Shown here: one piece after another, positions 7,506-18,048 of the stretch
Layout: every line of letters begins with the position of its first letter
Numbering within the stretch: position 1 is the first letter of the stretch
Assembly (NCBI GenBank): GCA_034211115.1
Contig: JAXHTH010000003.1
Span: 1 to 18,541, forward strand
DNA: 18,541 nt
Direction: 5' to 3'
From: JAXHTH01 sp034211115
Lineage (GTDB): Bacteria > Planctomycetota > Phycisphaerae > Phycisphaerales > SM1A02
Position numbers and translations under genes: made by a program
Notes under the pieces: model-generated
Database searches by the model: none
Told to the model about the DNA's origin: nothing
What the model saw: the letters and a program-made list of their open reading frames with translations, nothing else

Positions 7506-9554
7506 ATGCAGTGGGGATTCGTCTTTCGTCGCCGGCCGATCCGGTCGGCCTTCCACGCAGTGTCCGTCCTGATCGCCGCGGGCGTCATGGGCTTCGCGCC
7601 GCCGGTCGCCGGCGCGGCGGACGTGACATTCGATTCGCTCCTCGAGGAGATGACGGATCTCGCCGGGCTGGCCGAGTATCCCGATCCGCCCTTCGTCTGC
7701 CGGCAGTTCAGCAGTTACGACCGCGCATCCACCAGCCCCGACGACGAGGAAACGTGGTTCGCCAACCGCGATGCGGGCAACTTCCTGCGCGTCGAGGAGA
7801 TCGACGGCCGGCAGGAGTCGGTGATGATGGACGCCGAGGGCCCCGGCGCGATCGTCCGCATCTGGTCCGCCAACGCCAAGGGCATCATCCGCATCTATCT
7901 CGATGGTGCAAAGAAGCCCACCCTCGCGATGCCCATGCAGACGCTGCTGGGCGGGAAGCCGCCGATCGGCTTGCCGCTGTCCGGCGTCCGCGCGCGGGGC
8001 TGGAACTGCTACCTGCCCATTCCCTATGCCCGGCACTGCAAGATCACCTGCGATGATCCCGACGGGCTCTACTACCAGATCAACTACCGCACCTACGACC
8101 CGTCCGTCACCGTCGAGCCGTTCCGCAGCGCCTTCTTCGAGGAGAAGAGCCGGCTCGTCGCCGCGGCCAACGAACGGCTGGCGAATCCGCAGGTGACCTT
8201 CCAGCAGTCGGTGGAGATGCCCGAGGGGCTGGAGGTGGACGAGGAGGTCGAGTTGCTCAGCGTCGACGGCCCCGGCGCGATCCGGGAGATCCGGATTCGC
8301 GTGTTCACCGTCAATCGCCGCGCCGCCCTCCGCGGCTGTCTGCTCGTGGCCGAGTTCGACGGTCGGCAAACGGTGTACTGTCCGGTGGGCGATTTCTTCG
8401 GCAGCGCCCCCGACGTCAACGCCTACCGAAGCTGGCCGGTCACCGTCGACGAGAAGGGGATGATGACCGCCCGCTGGTGCATGCCCTTCGCCGAATCCGC
8501 CACCATCCGACTGGTCAATCGCAGCGATCAGATCATTGCCCTCTCCGGTTCGATCGGCTACGGCGACTACGAGTGGACGGACCGCTCGATGCATTTCCAC
8601 GCCGCGTGGCGCCAGGAAGGGCCCATCGACACGCGGCCGCGGCGCGACTTCAACTACGCGACCATCGAGGGACGCGGAGTCTGGGTCGGCGACGCGCTGC
8701 ACGTGGCCAACCCCGTCGTCGGCTGGTGGGGCGAGGGCGATGAGAAGATCTACATCGACGGCGAGACCTTCCCCTCCCATTTCGGCACGGGGACCGAGGA
8801 CTACTACGGATACGCCTGGTGCAATACCGCCCTGTTCCAGGCCCCCCAGCACAACCAGACCCGATGCGACGGGCCGCGCAACTTCGGCTACACCTCCGTC
8901 AACCGCTTCCGCCTCCTCGACACCATCCCCTTCACGGAATCGCTGAAGGTCGACATGGAGGTCTGGCACTGGTCGGAGACGACCATGCATTACGCGGTGA
9001 CCGACTACTTCTACGGCCGCGATCTCGTGCACAACGTCACGCCCGTCACCGAGCCGGGTGAGTTTCTCGTCCCGAAGGTCGAACTGCGGATCTTCCGCCG
9101 CGACAACGTCATCGAAGCCGAATCGCTGGAGGTCATCAACAAGACCACCGCGCCGGAGCGCAAGGTGCAGCTCATGGGCGACGGCTCGCCCGGCACCTGG
9201 AGCAACATGAAGCACGTGTGGTGCAAGGCGACCGAGCCCGGCCAGCGGGTCGTGCTCACCGGGCCCGTCGAGAAGGCCGGCGAGTACGAGGTCATCGTCT
9301 ACCTCACCCACAGCTTCGACTACGGGATTCTCCAGTTCTACGTCAACGGCAGGAAGGCCGGCGAGCCCGTCGACACCTTCAACACGGAGAACCCCGACCG
9401 CGTGGCTCCGCCGAAGGCCTACTCGCTGGGCACGCACTATCTCGCCCGCGTCGGCTTCAGCCTCACCGTCGAGCTGGTCGGCTCCAACGAGAACGCCCGC
9501 GATCCCGGCACCTACTGGGGACTGGACTGCATCGAGCTCAAGCGCGTCTTCTGA
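7506..9554 (+). CDS. Secreted DUF2961 / GH172-family glycoside hydrolase with C-terminal jelly-roll-like domain
   Basis: 682 residues from ATG 7506, with AGGGAGA (7492-7498) as a strong ribosome binding site. The frame is open upstream to 6831, but that part overlaps the previous gene. A signal peptide with Arg-rich start and core VSVLIAAGVMGFA would be cut near AGA|ADV (about residue 38), giving export. The DUF2961 region runs to about residue 530. It includes DAEGPGAIVRIWSANAKG, a strand-rich jelly-roll pattern, and the signature GTGTEDYYGYAW at 427-438, whose Glu431 is a candidate active-site acid. GH172 members act on fructofuranosides and D-arabinofuranosides; the substrate here cannot be told. 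From about 535 a second beta domain begins with the IEAE motif often seen at the start of CBM6/35-type binding modules, and runs to the end (GLDCIELKRVF). The gene converges on the OPT transporter gene with a 6-base gap. Confidence 0.85.
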   Translation: MQWGFVFRRRPIRSAFHAVSVLIAAGVMGFAPPVAGAADVTFDSLLEEMTDLAGLAEYPDPPFVCRQFSSYDRASTSPDDEETWFANRDAGNFLRVEEIDGRQESVMMDAEGPGAIVRIWSANAKGIIRIYLDGAKKPTLAMPMQTLLGGKPPIGLPLSGVRARGWNCYLPIPYARHCKITCDDPDGLYYQINYRTYDPSVTVEPFRSAFFEEKSRLVAAANERLANPQVTFQQSVEMPEGLEVDEEVELLSVDGPGAIREIRIRVFTVNRRAALRGCLLVAEFDGRQTVYCPVGDFFGSAPDVNAYRSWPVTVDEKGMMTARWCMPFAESATIRLVNRSDQIIALSGSIGYGDYEWTDRSMHFHAAWRQEGPIDTRPRRDFNYATIEGRGVWVGDALHVANPVVGWWGEGDEKIYIDGETFPSHFGTGTEDYYGYAWCNTALFQAPQHNQTRCDGPRNFGYTSVNRFRLLDTIPFTESLKVDMEVWHWSETTMHYAVTDYFYGRDLVHNVTPVTEPGEFLVPKVELRIFRRDNVIEAESLEVINKTTAPERKVQLMGDGSPGTWSNMKHVWCKATEPGQRVVLTGPVEKAGEYEVIVYLTHSFDYGILQFYVNGRKAGEPVDTFNTENPDRVAPPKAYSLGTHYLARVGFSLTVELVGSNENARDPGTYWGLDCIELKRVF

Positions 9555-9560
9555 TCCCCG

Positions 9561-11882
9561 TCAGCGCACCCGCCGCACGGCGCGCGTGGCCACGAGGTAG
9601 AGCACGACCATGATGGCCGCGAGCAGGAGGCCGCCCGGCCAGGTCGCCTCCTCCTTCATCCCGGTCACCGCGGCCAGACCGTCGGCGATGCGGTTCTCGC
9701 CCTCCCAGATCGCCAGCGGGATGGCGAGGAGGATGCCGAGGATCGCCTCGCCGGTGATCAGACCCGCGGCGAAGAGCAGGCCGTTGCGCAGGTCGATCGA
9801 CCGCGCTGATCGCAGTTGCGCAGCGCGTGGCGATTCGCCCTCATCCGGCGCCCCGAGCGGCGCAGCACCACCTGTCTCCCCGCCCTGGCGGCGCCGGAAC
9901 AGCACGTTCGCCAGCCACGAGATCAGGCCGCCGAACAGGATCGGCACCGACAGCTCCAGCGGAAGATACACGCCCACCGCCACCGCCAGCACCGGCGCGC
10001 GGAACGCGCTGCCCGTTGCTTCGAGGATCAGATCAATCACGATCACGATCACCGCGATGCCCGCGCCGATCGCGACGATGTCCCACGGCAGGCTCTGCGT
10101 AAACACGCCCTGCGCCACGGACTGCATGAGCGTGGCCTGCGGCGCCTCCAGCGGTTCCTGCCCCTCGACCGTCAGATCACCGATGCCGTACGCGCGGAGC
10201 AGGGCCGAGAGGATCGGGGCCATCACGAGCGCGGCGGCGAGCACGCCGATCCCCTGCATGATCTGCTGTTTGTACGGCGTGGCCCCGACGATGTGGCCCG
10301 CCTTCAGGTCCTGCATGTTGTCGCCCCCGATCGCCGCGGCGCAGCAGACGACGGCCCCGATAAGGATCGCCGCCGCCGGGCCCGAGGCGCTGTCCATCCC
10401 CAGCGCGAGCAACAAGAGCGACGCGGTGAGCAGCGTCGCGATCGTCACCCCCGAGATCGGGTTGTTCGACGAGCCGACCAGACCGGCCATGTACGACGCG
10501 ACGGCCGAGAACAGAAAGCCGGCGATGAGCATCACCACCGCCATGAACGCCGAGATCGCGACGTTGTCGGTGATGTGGTTGAACACGAAGAACAGCGGGA
10601 TGATCGAGATCACGAGGGCGATGCCCACCCACTGCATGGGGGTGTCGCGCTCCGTGCGCCGCAGGCCTCCGCCCTCGCCGCCGCGCATGGACTGATACGC
10701 GCGCAGGCTCGCCCTGATGCCGCGGACGAGATTGCCGGCCATCCGCAGCAGGGCCCACAGCCCGCCGACCGCCATCGCCCCCACGCCCAGGTATCGCGTG
10801 CGCTCCGACCAGATCTGGTTGGCCCATTCATCGGCGTCGACGGGCCGGCCGATCTTCTCGAACTCGTCCAGCGCTTCGCGCCGATCGTTCAGCGCCGTCT
10901 CCGCATCGGCCTCGTCGATCTCGCTCCAGGGAATCGCGAAATCCGCGAAGATGCGGTCGATGATCTGCTCATCGTTCAGGCCGTCCTCGCGCGCCGCGGC
11001 GATGGAAGCCTGGAGTTCGGCGATCTCCGCTTCGCTCCATCCGTCCAGTACGTCCGCGTCGACGGTGACGACATCCCACGCGTCCGGATCCTCGGCGCGC
11101 TCCTCGATCTGGTAGACCGGCCAGTCGGTGCCCGCGGCGACGATGGGGATCGCCCCGTACCAGTTCAGCGCACCGCCGAGAAACACGAGCACCGCGATGT
11201 TGATGCCGACGATGTAGCCCACCGCGAGCAGGGCGGGCGAGGCGTTCGTGCCGTAGTAGAAGATGGACGAGCCGATGCGCGTGCCGCCCTCGAGCACGCC
11301 TGTCCAGAGGCGGACGCCGACCTCGCCGAACTTGACGATCATGCCGATGATGCCGCCGGCGGCGATGGCGGCGATGCCGCTTCCGCCCTCGCCCGCCTTC
11401 AGCACCTCCGCCGTGGCCACGCCCTCGGGGAACTTCAACGGGCTGTCCACGATCAGCGCCCGGCGCAGCGGGATCGTGAACAGCACGCCGATCACCCCGC
11501 CCAGGGCGGCGATGATCGTCGTCTCGAGGTAGTTGAAGTCCGTCCACGCCCGCAGCAGGACGAGGGCGGGGAGGGTGAAGATGACGCCCGCGGCGAGGCT
11601 TTCGCCCGCCGACGCCGCCGTCTGCACGATGTTGTTCTCGAGAATGTTGGACCGCTTGAACAGGCGGAGGATGGCCATCGAGATGACCGCGGCGGGGATC
11701 GAAGCCGACACCGTCATCCCCGCCTTCAATCCCAGGTACGCGTTCGCCCCCGCCAGCAGGACCGAGAGCACGATGCCCAGGATCACCGCCTTGAGCGTGA
11801 TCTCCGCCGGCGACTGCGAGGCGGGAATGTACGGCTCGGCGGGCGAGGAAGCACCGGCGGCTTGATCATCGGGCGTCGGCAT
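9561..11882 (-). CDS. OPT-family oligopeptide/metal-chelate transporter with charged insertion
   Basis: 773 residues from ATG 11882-11880, with GGAGAT at 11892-11897 (complement) suitably placed. The N-terminal segment GANAYLGLKAGMTVSASIPA, then NILENNIVQTAASAGESLA and KFPEGVATAEVLKAGEGG, are clear signatures of the bacterial OPT family (COG1297 type). About a dozen or more hydrophobic segments follow to the end. These inner-membrane carriers import oligopeptides or related compounds with protons; the substrate cannot be inferred further. Residues about 255-352 form a long hydrophilic, Asp/Glu-rich insertion between two membrane segments (around DAWDVVTVDADVLDGWSEAE). I recall most family members having a much shorter linker there. 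The gene lies 45 bases after the asparaginase gene on the same strand, which suggests one transcript for peptide uptake and deamidation. Confidence 0.9.
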   Translation of the reverse strand: MPTPDDQAAGASSPAEPYIPASQSPAEITLKAVILGIVLSVLLAGANAYLGLKAGMTVSASIPAAVISMAILRLFKRSNILENNIVQTAASAGESLAAGVIFTLPALVLLRAWTDFNYLETTIIAALGGVIGVLFTIPLRRALIVDSPLKFPEGVATAEVLKAGEGGSGIAAIAAGGIIGMIVKFGEVGVRLWTGVLEGGTRIGSSIFYYGTNASPALLAVGYIVGINIAVLVFLGGALNWYGAIPIVAAGTDWPVYQIEERAEDPDAWDVVTVDADVLDGWSEAEIAELQASIAAAREDGLNDEQIIDRIFADFAIPWSEIDEADAETALNDRREALDEFEKIGRPVDADEWANQIWSERTRYLGVGAMAVGGLWALLRMAGNLVRGIRASLRAYQSMRGGEGGGLRRTERDTPMQWVGIALVISIIPLFFVFNHITDNVAISAFMAVVMLIAGFLFSAVASYMAGLVGSSNNPISGVTIATLLTASLLLLALGMDSASGPAAAILIGAVVCCAAAIGGDNMQDLKAGHIVGATPYKQQIMQGIGVLAAALVMAPILSALLRAYGIGDLTVEGQEPLEAPQATLMQSVAQGVFTQSLPWDIVAIGAGIAVIVIVIDLILEATGSAFRAPVLAVAVGVYLPLELSVPILFGGLISWLANVLFRRRQGGETGGAAPLGAPDEGESPRAAQLRSARSIDLRNGLLFAAGLITGEAILGILLAIPLAIWEGENRIADGLAAVTGMKEEATWPGGLLLAAIMVVLYLVATRAVRRVR

Positions 11883-11927
11883 GGCTCTCCGATCTCCGAG
11901 TTCCTTCGGGCACGCGGGCGGCGCGCG

Positions 11928-12440
11928 TCAGCTCATCTTCACGAAGCGCCCCCGCGCGCGGTCCTTCACCACGCCCGGGAACTGCAGGACGCGGTTGTGC
12001 ATCGCCACGTATACGCCCGGGACGACGATCTGCACCGCGAGCAGCGCCTCGACGAGGTTCTGGAGCGCATCGGTGCTCCGCATCTCATACGGCCGCATCG
12101 CGCCGGTGAAGACAATCGGCACCGGCGGCTCGCCCAGCAGCTCGTGCGTCCGCTCGCCGCTCACGGGCAGCGTATCCGTGCCGTGCACGATCACCACGCC
12201 GTCATGCGCCTCGGCCATCGCTCCCGCGGTGCGGGCGATGAGCGTGTGATCGGCATCGGTCAGCTCGTAGCTGTCCTTGTTCATGAGGGGGACGCGGACG
12301 ATCTCGACGCCCTCCAGCAGCAGGGAGGCGAGCATCACGTCGAGGACGCTGTATTCGTTGTGCAGCACGCCTTCGAGCTCGTTGTACGTCTTCTCGATGG
12401 TGCCGCCGGTCGAGATAAGGGCGATGCGTTTGCGGTTCAT
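11928..12440 (-). CDS. Single-domain L-asparaginase-like protein
   Basis: 170 residues from ATG 12440. In-frame ATGs at 12449 and 12455 would add 3 or 5 residues. I prefer 12440 because asparaginases start 'M..k.ialisTGGTI', and none of the three has a ribosome binding site. The N-terminal catalytic domain is complete: STGGTI (Thr14 as likely nucleophile), DSYELT (Ser57), HGTDT (86-90, Thr88-Asp89), FTGAMRP, and Lys159 at the place of the catalytic Lys of E. coli AnsB (Lys162). Standard enzymes have about 330 residues. The C-terminal domain, which helps form the dimer, is absent, and the 45 bases downstream cannot encode it, so this is a short form and not a recent truncation within the window. 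It likely cleaves asparagine or a related amide in the cytoplasm. The next gene is an OPT transporter. The substrate is uncertain. Confidence 0.82.
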   Translation of the reverse strand: MNRKRIALISTGGTIEKTYNELEGVLHNEYSVLDVMLASLLLEGVEIVRVPLMNKDSYELTDADHTLIARTAGAMAEAHDGVVIVHGTDTLPVSGERTHELLGEPPVPIVFTGAMRPYEMRSTDALQNLVEALLAVQIVVPGVYVAMHNRVLQFPGVVKDRARGRFVKMS

Positions 12441-12495
12441 GACGGCCATAAGCATAGCCGACGAGGGGAGGGAAGACCCGGCCGGGGTGCCGCCC

Positions 12496-14883
<2,388 letters not shown>

Positions 14884-14959
14884 GACTCGATGCTATGCGC
14901 CTCCTGACGATCGCACCACGAATGCCCTGCCAGGCGATGATGTGAAACCGGACCCCGCG

Positions 14960-16105
14960 CTACAGGATCCTCTGCGCGCGGGGATACGAGCCGAGCACCT
15001 TCAGCGACAGGCAGTGCGCGCGGGCCTTGTCGATCGCGACGGCCATGCGCTCGTCGCGCTGATGCGCCTCGGCATCGATGAAGAAGCTGTATTCCCAGTT
15101 CGTGCGGCCGCTGGGTCGCTTGTCGATGTGGCTGAGGTTGATGCCGGCATCGCGGAAGACGGCGAGGACATCGACCAGCGCGCCGGGCTTGTGGCTGGTG
15201 ACGAACATGAGCGTGGTCTTGTCGTCGCCGCCCGGCTCGGCCTGTTCGGTGGCGATGATGAGGAACCGGGTGATGTTGCTCGCCTTGTCCTGGATGCCCT
15301 CGAAGAGCGGCTTGACGCCGTAGAGCTCGCCGGCGAGGGTCGAGCCGATCGCCGCGGCCCCGTCCTCGTTCGCCGCCCGCTGCGCCGCGTTGGACGAACT
15401 CACCGTCGCGATGAGCTCGGCGTCGGGATAGTGCCGCGACAGCCATTGCCGGCACTGGCCGAAGATCGGCGGCTTGGAGTAAATGCGCCGAATCTCCGTC
15501 GGCGGACAGTTGGCCAGCAGCGCCTGGTTCACGTCGATCAGCGCCTCGGCATAGACCGTCACGTCATGAACCTGGAAGGCATCGAGCGTGTCGGTGATCC
15601 CGCCGCCGATGGAGTTCTCGTAGGGTACGAGGCCGTAATTGCAGCGGCCGGCCGCGACCTCCTCGAAGACGTGCTCGATCTCATGCAGATCCTCGAACTC
15701 GACCGACGAGCCGAAATGACGCGTCGCCGCCACGTGGCTGAACGATCCGGGCGGGCCGAGATACCCCACGAACAAAGGCTGCTCCAGCGCGAAGCTGCCG
15801 GACATCAGCTCGCGGTAGATCGCCTCGAGCGTGCGACCCGGCAGCGGGCCGGGGTTGTCGGCGAGGACGCGATCGAGCACCTCCCGCTCGCGGTGGGGGA
15901 CATAGATGGGCCGACCGGCGGCGCGCTTGGCCTGCCCGATCTTCGCCGCCAGCGCGCCCCGCTCGCTCAGCGCCTCGATCAGGCGCCGATCGACATCGTC
16001 GATCCGCCGGCGGAGGTCAGCCAGATCATCCCCGAGCATCGGGTCCGGAGACGAATGGCCGGGGGACGATTCGGAGGGGATGTCAGTCGGATCATCGGCG
16101 TGCAT
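14960..16105 (-). CDS. pheA: Bifunctional chorismate mutase / prephenate dehydratase (P-protein)
   Basis: 381 residues from ATG 16105. A shorter start at 16039 is possible, since the first 22 residues are low-complexity; the frame is open further upstream but without family character. The AroQ-type chorismate mutase domain (about 27-105) has LRRRIDDVD (Arg32), SERGALA (Arg49), QAK (Lys60) and HREREVL (Glu73). The prephenate dehydratase domain (about 111-285) has GYLGPPGSFSHVAA, VPYENSIGGGITDTLD and NITRFLII (TRF 279-281). The C-terminal ACT domain (about 297-381) has KPGAL (308-310) and HIDKRPS. The last replaces the usual ESRP with DKRP, a motif linked to phenylalanine feedback, so inhibition may differ. 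The enzyme turns chorismate into prephenate and then phenylpyruvate for phenylalanine synthesis in the cytoplasm. It is the first gene of the minus-strand run and diverges from the membrane-protein gene at 16217. Confidence 0.95.
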   Translation of the reverse strand: MHADDPTDIPSESSPGHSSPDPMLGDDLADLRRRIDDVDRRLIEALSERGALAAKIGQAKRAAGRPIYVPHREREVLDRVLADNPGPLPGRTLEAIYRELMSGSFALEQPLFVGYLGPPGSFSHVAATRHFGSSVEFEDLHEIEHVFEEVAAGRCNYGLVPYENSIGGGITDTLDAFQVHDVTVYAEALIDVNQALLANCPPTEIRRIYSKPPIFGQCRQWLSRHYPDAELIATVSSSNAAQRAANEDGAAAIGSTLAGELYGVKPLFEGIQDKASNITRFLIIATEQAEPGGDDKTTLMFVTSHKPGALVDVLAVFRDAGINLSHIDKRPSGRTNWEYSFFIDAEAHQRDERMAVAIDKARAHCLSLKVLGSYPRAQRIL

Positions 16106-16216
16106 GGCTGAACAGTGACCTCTGAGGTAGCATCTCACATCGGCCGGGATCTCGGCGGGATCGAATTCCCCGAAGGCGGTTTCCCAAAAAGACCCCGGAC
16201 ACGATGGCGGACGCCG
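16106..16216. promoter_or_regulatory. Divergent intergenic region between pheA and the membrane-protein pair
   Basis: These 111 bases separate two divergent genes, so they should hold promoters for both. No convincing -35/-10 pair is visible on either strand. The one marked element is a short dyad, ACCTC-T-GAGGT at 16118-16128, 13 bases upstream of the pheA start. It could be a small operator or simply chance. The frame on the plus strand is open from GTG 16115, but an N-terminus there would be polar and Arg-rich, without relation to the membrane protein. Confidence 0.4.
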
Positions 16217-17107
16217 ATGAACGAGCTTTCCCAGGCCATTCAGGACCTCCCTCTCGCCGGTCTGATCCCGGTGGTGATGCTGATTGTGGTGGGCATCATC
16301 CTCTGGGCGGCGGGGCGGCGTGTGCTGCGGGCGGGCTTCGCGGCCGCGGGGCTGATCCTCGGCGGGGCCGCGGGCTGGATCCTCGGCGACGCGGTCCAGT
16401 TGGGCGTCTCGCCCTGGATCACCGCCGCCGTCCTCGGGATCATCATCGCCTGCGTGGCCGCCCTGATGTACCGCGTCGCGGTGGCCGGGGCGCTGGCGCT
16501 GGTCTTCGCCGTCGCCGCCCCGATGGCCGTGGTCACCGTCGCCGAGATCCAGGGCGTGGACAAGTCCGTCCTCCAGCCGGTCGAGCCCGAGGACGAACCG
16601 GAGGGCCCCGCCCCGCGCGAGCTCGACGAGCTGGACCGCTTCTTCGGAGAGGCCGAAGAAGGCGAAGGTCCGATAAGCCCGCCGGGCGAGCCGGGCGATG
16701 ACGAAGGCGGCGACGGGCAGATCGACCTCACCGAGGAAGCCTCCGAGCGGCTCGATCAGGCCCGCTCCTACGCCGAGCAGGTCCTCGAGGGGCTGCGGGC
16801 GTGGTGGGACGAAACGCCGGAGAAGCTGCGTCCGGCGATCATCGGCGCCGCCGTCGGGGGCATCCTGCTCGGCGTGCTCTTCGGCGCCCTCGCCCCCACC
16901 CTCAGCGCGGCGGTGGTCACCTCCTTCGGCGGAGCCCTGCTCTGGCTGAGCGGCCTGCGGATCGTGGTCACCCAGGTCGGCGAGCCGGTCGTCAACTGGC
17001 TGCCCTCCCAGGCCACCTGGCTGCTCGGGCTGTGGCTGATAATCTCCCTCATCGGCGTCGCCATTCAGTGGATGTTTCGCCCCAAGCCAGCCGATAAACC
17101 GGGCTGA
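16217..17107 (+). CDS. Multi-pass membrane protein with acidic central loop
   Basis: 296 residues from ATG 16217, which places the first membrane helix near the N-terminus; only a poor ribosome binding site (GGCGGA) precedes it. Predicted membrane helices lie near 13-32, 36-58, 66-84 and 86-109, then near 205-225, 228-248 and 266-286. Between them, residues 113-200 form a very acidic loop rich in Pro, Gly, Asp and Glu (PVEPEDEPEGPAPRELDELD). The helices are Gly/Ala-rich, with small-residue patterns such as GLILGGAAGWILG, as in DUF4203/TMEM198-like proteins. No catalytic motif is seen. The order of helices and Gly motifs matches the next gene (17232-17972), suggesting the two are paralogues that may act together in the inner membrane. 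Function unknown. Confidence 0.75.
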   Translation: MNELSQAIQDLPLAGLIPVVMLIVVGIILWAAGRRVLRAGFAAAGLILGGAAGWILGDAVQLGVSPWITAAVLGIIIACVAALMYRVAVAGALALVFAVAAPMAVVTVAEIQGVDKSVLQPVEPEDEPEGPAPRELDELDRFFGEAEEGEGPISPPGEPGDDEGGDGQIDLTEEASERLDQARSYAEQVLEGLRAWWDETPEKLRPAIIGAAVGGILLGVLFGALAPTLSAAVVTSFGGALLWLSGLRIVVTQVGEPVVNWLPSQATWLLGLWLIISLIGVAIQWMFRPKPADKPG

Positions 17108-17109
17108 GT

Positions 17110-17125
17110 GAGCGGAAGACCGCTC
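17110..17125 (+). terminator. Short hairpin directly after the first membrane-protein gene
   Basis: GAGCGG (17110-17115) pairs perfectly with CCGCTC (17120-17125) around a 4-base loop AAGA, two bases after the stop codon. No T-run follows, so intrinsic termination is doubtful. It may protect the mRNA 3' end or mark partial termination before the second gene. The rest of the 124-base gap shows no further clear element besides the GAGG ribosome binding site at 17221-17224. Confidence 0.35.
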
Positions 17126-17231
17126 CCGGAAGACGCAAATCAACGCCTCGGCACCCGATCGCGGCGGGGTGAGCGGACGGCTCGTCTCGCCCTCGCCCGA
17201 TGAATGAGGCCGAGTGCAGCGAGGCCCGGCC

Positions 17232-17972
17232 ATGTACAGCCCGATGCTCTTCCTCGCCCAGGACGGATCCTCCACCTCCACCACCGGCGGAGGCGGCCCG
17301 TTCCTCGGCGGGCTCATCGACCGCATGAACATCATCCTTCGGCCCGACGAGCTGATCGACCAGCTCATGCAGGTGCCGCTCATCCTCGCCGCCGTCGTCG
17401 TCGCCGTGGGCATCCTCTGCGTGTTCAACGGCTACCGCTGGCACAAGTGGATCGTCGCGATCCTCGCGTTCTTCTGCGGCCTGTGGCTGGGGTACATCTT
17501 CAGCCAGCGGATGGGACGATCGACGGTCGTCGCGGTGTCGGTGGGCGGGCTGTGCGCGATCGTCGCCACCCCCCTGCTGCGCATCACCGTCGCCATCTTC
17601 GGCGGGCTCACCGGCGCGTTCATCGGCTCCAACGCGTGGACGGCCCTGCACGCCAACCCGCCGGACGCGAGCTGGGCCGGGGCGTTCATCGGCTTCATCG
17701 TCCTCGCCATGGCCTCGGTCATCCTCTTCCGCCTCGTGGTGGTGCTCTTCACCAGCGTGGGCGGGGCGGCGATGGCCATCTGCGGCGGCATCGCCCTCAT
17801 GCTCCAGGTCCCCGCCTGGCAGGGCGCCGTGCGCGAGAGCCTGACCGCCAACGAGATGCTCATCCCCATCCTGCTGCTCCTGGCCGCGGTGAGCGGGTTC
17901 GTCCTCCAGGAGGCCAGCCTCCGCGCCAGCGGCGTGAAGATCCTCCAGCCGGAAGGCAGGGGCGACGACTGA
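17232..17972 (+). CDS. Multi-pass membrane protein, TMEM198/DUF4203-like
   Basis: 246 residues from ATG 17232, chosen because GAGG at 17221-17224 is well spaced. A GTG six codons earlier is in frame but would overlap that site. After a Gly/Ser-rich start (residues 11-28) come seven predicted membrane helices: about 47-66, 71-90, 97-114, 118-134, 147-165, 168-192 and 208-226. The block GILCVFNGYRWHKWIVAILA followed by GLWLGYIF, and the Gly-rich AIFGGLTGAFIG, resemble DUF4203/TMEM198-type proteins. The same pattern is seen in the upstream neighbour, which lies 124 bases away on the same strand. The C-terminal 20 residues are polar. No enzymatic or transporter signature is seen, so the function is unknown. 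This is the last credible gene before the repeat region. Confidence 0.78.
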   Translation: MYSPMLFLAQDGSSTSTTGGGGPFLGGLIDRMNIILRPDELIDQLMQVPLILAAVVVAVGILCVFNGYRWHKWIVAILAFFCGLWLGYIFSQRMGRSTVVAVSVGGLCAIVATPLLRITVAIFGGLTGAFIGSNAWTALHANPPDASWAGAFIGFIVLAMASVILFRLVVVLFTSVGGAAMAICGGIALMLQVPAWQGAVRESLTANEMLIPILLLLAAVSGFVLQEASLRASGVKILQPEGRGDD

Positions 17973-17976
17973 CGCG

Positions 17977-18048
17977 AAGGCGGCGCGACGCTCCGCGTGA
18001 AAGGTGGCGCGACGCTCCGCGTGAAAGGTGGCGCGACGCTCCGCGTCG
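17977..18048. repeat. Three tandem copies of a 24-bp hairpin-bearing repeat
   Basis: Units at 17977-18000, 18001-18024 and 18025-18048 share the pattern AAGGyGGCGCGACGCTCCGC, followed by GTGA (GTCG in unit three). Each contains ACGC-TCC-GCGT. In the third copy the stem grows to 8 perfect pairs, CGCGACGC (18032-18039) with GCGTCGCG (18043-18050). The array begins 5 bases after the stop of the second membrane-protein gene. Confidence 0.85.

Noticed and set aside
16115..16216. N-terminal extension of the first membrane protein from GTG 16115
   Set aside because: The extension is polar and Arg-rich, unlike the rest of the protein, and lies in the divergent promoter region. ATG 16217 is a better start.
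17110..17125. Classical Rho-independent terminator
   Set aside because: The stem is good, but no T-run follows, so it is listed only as a low-confidence hairpin.
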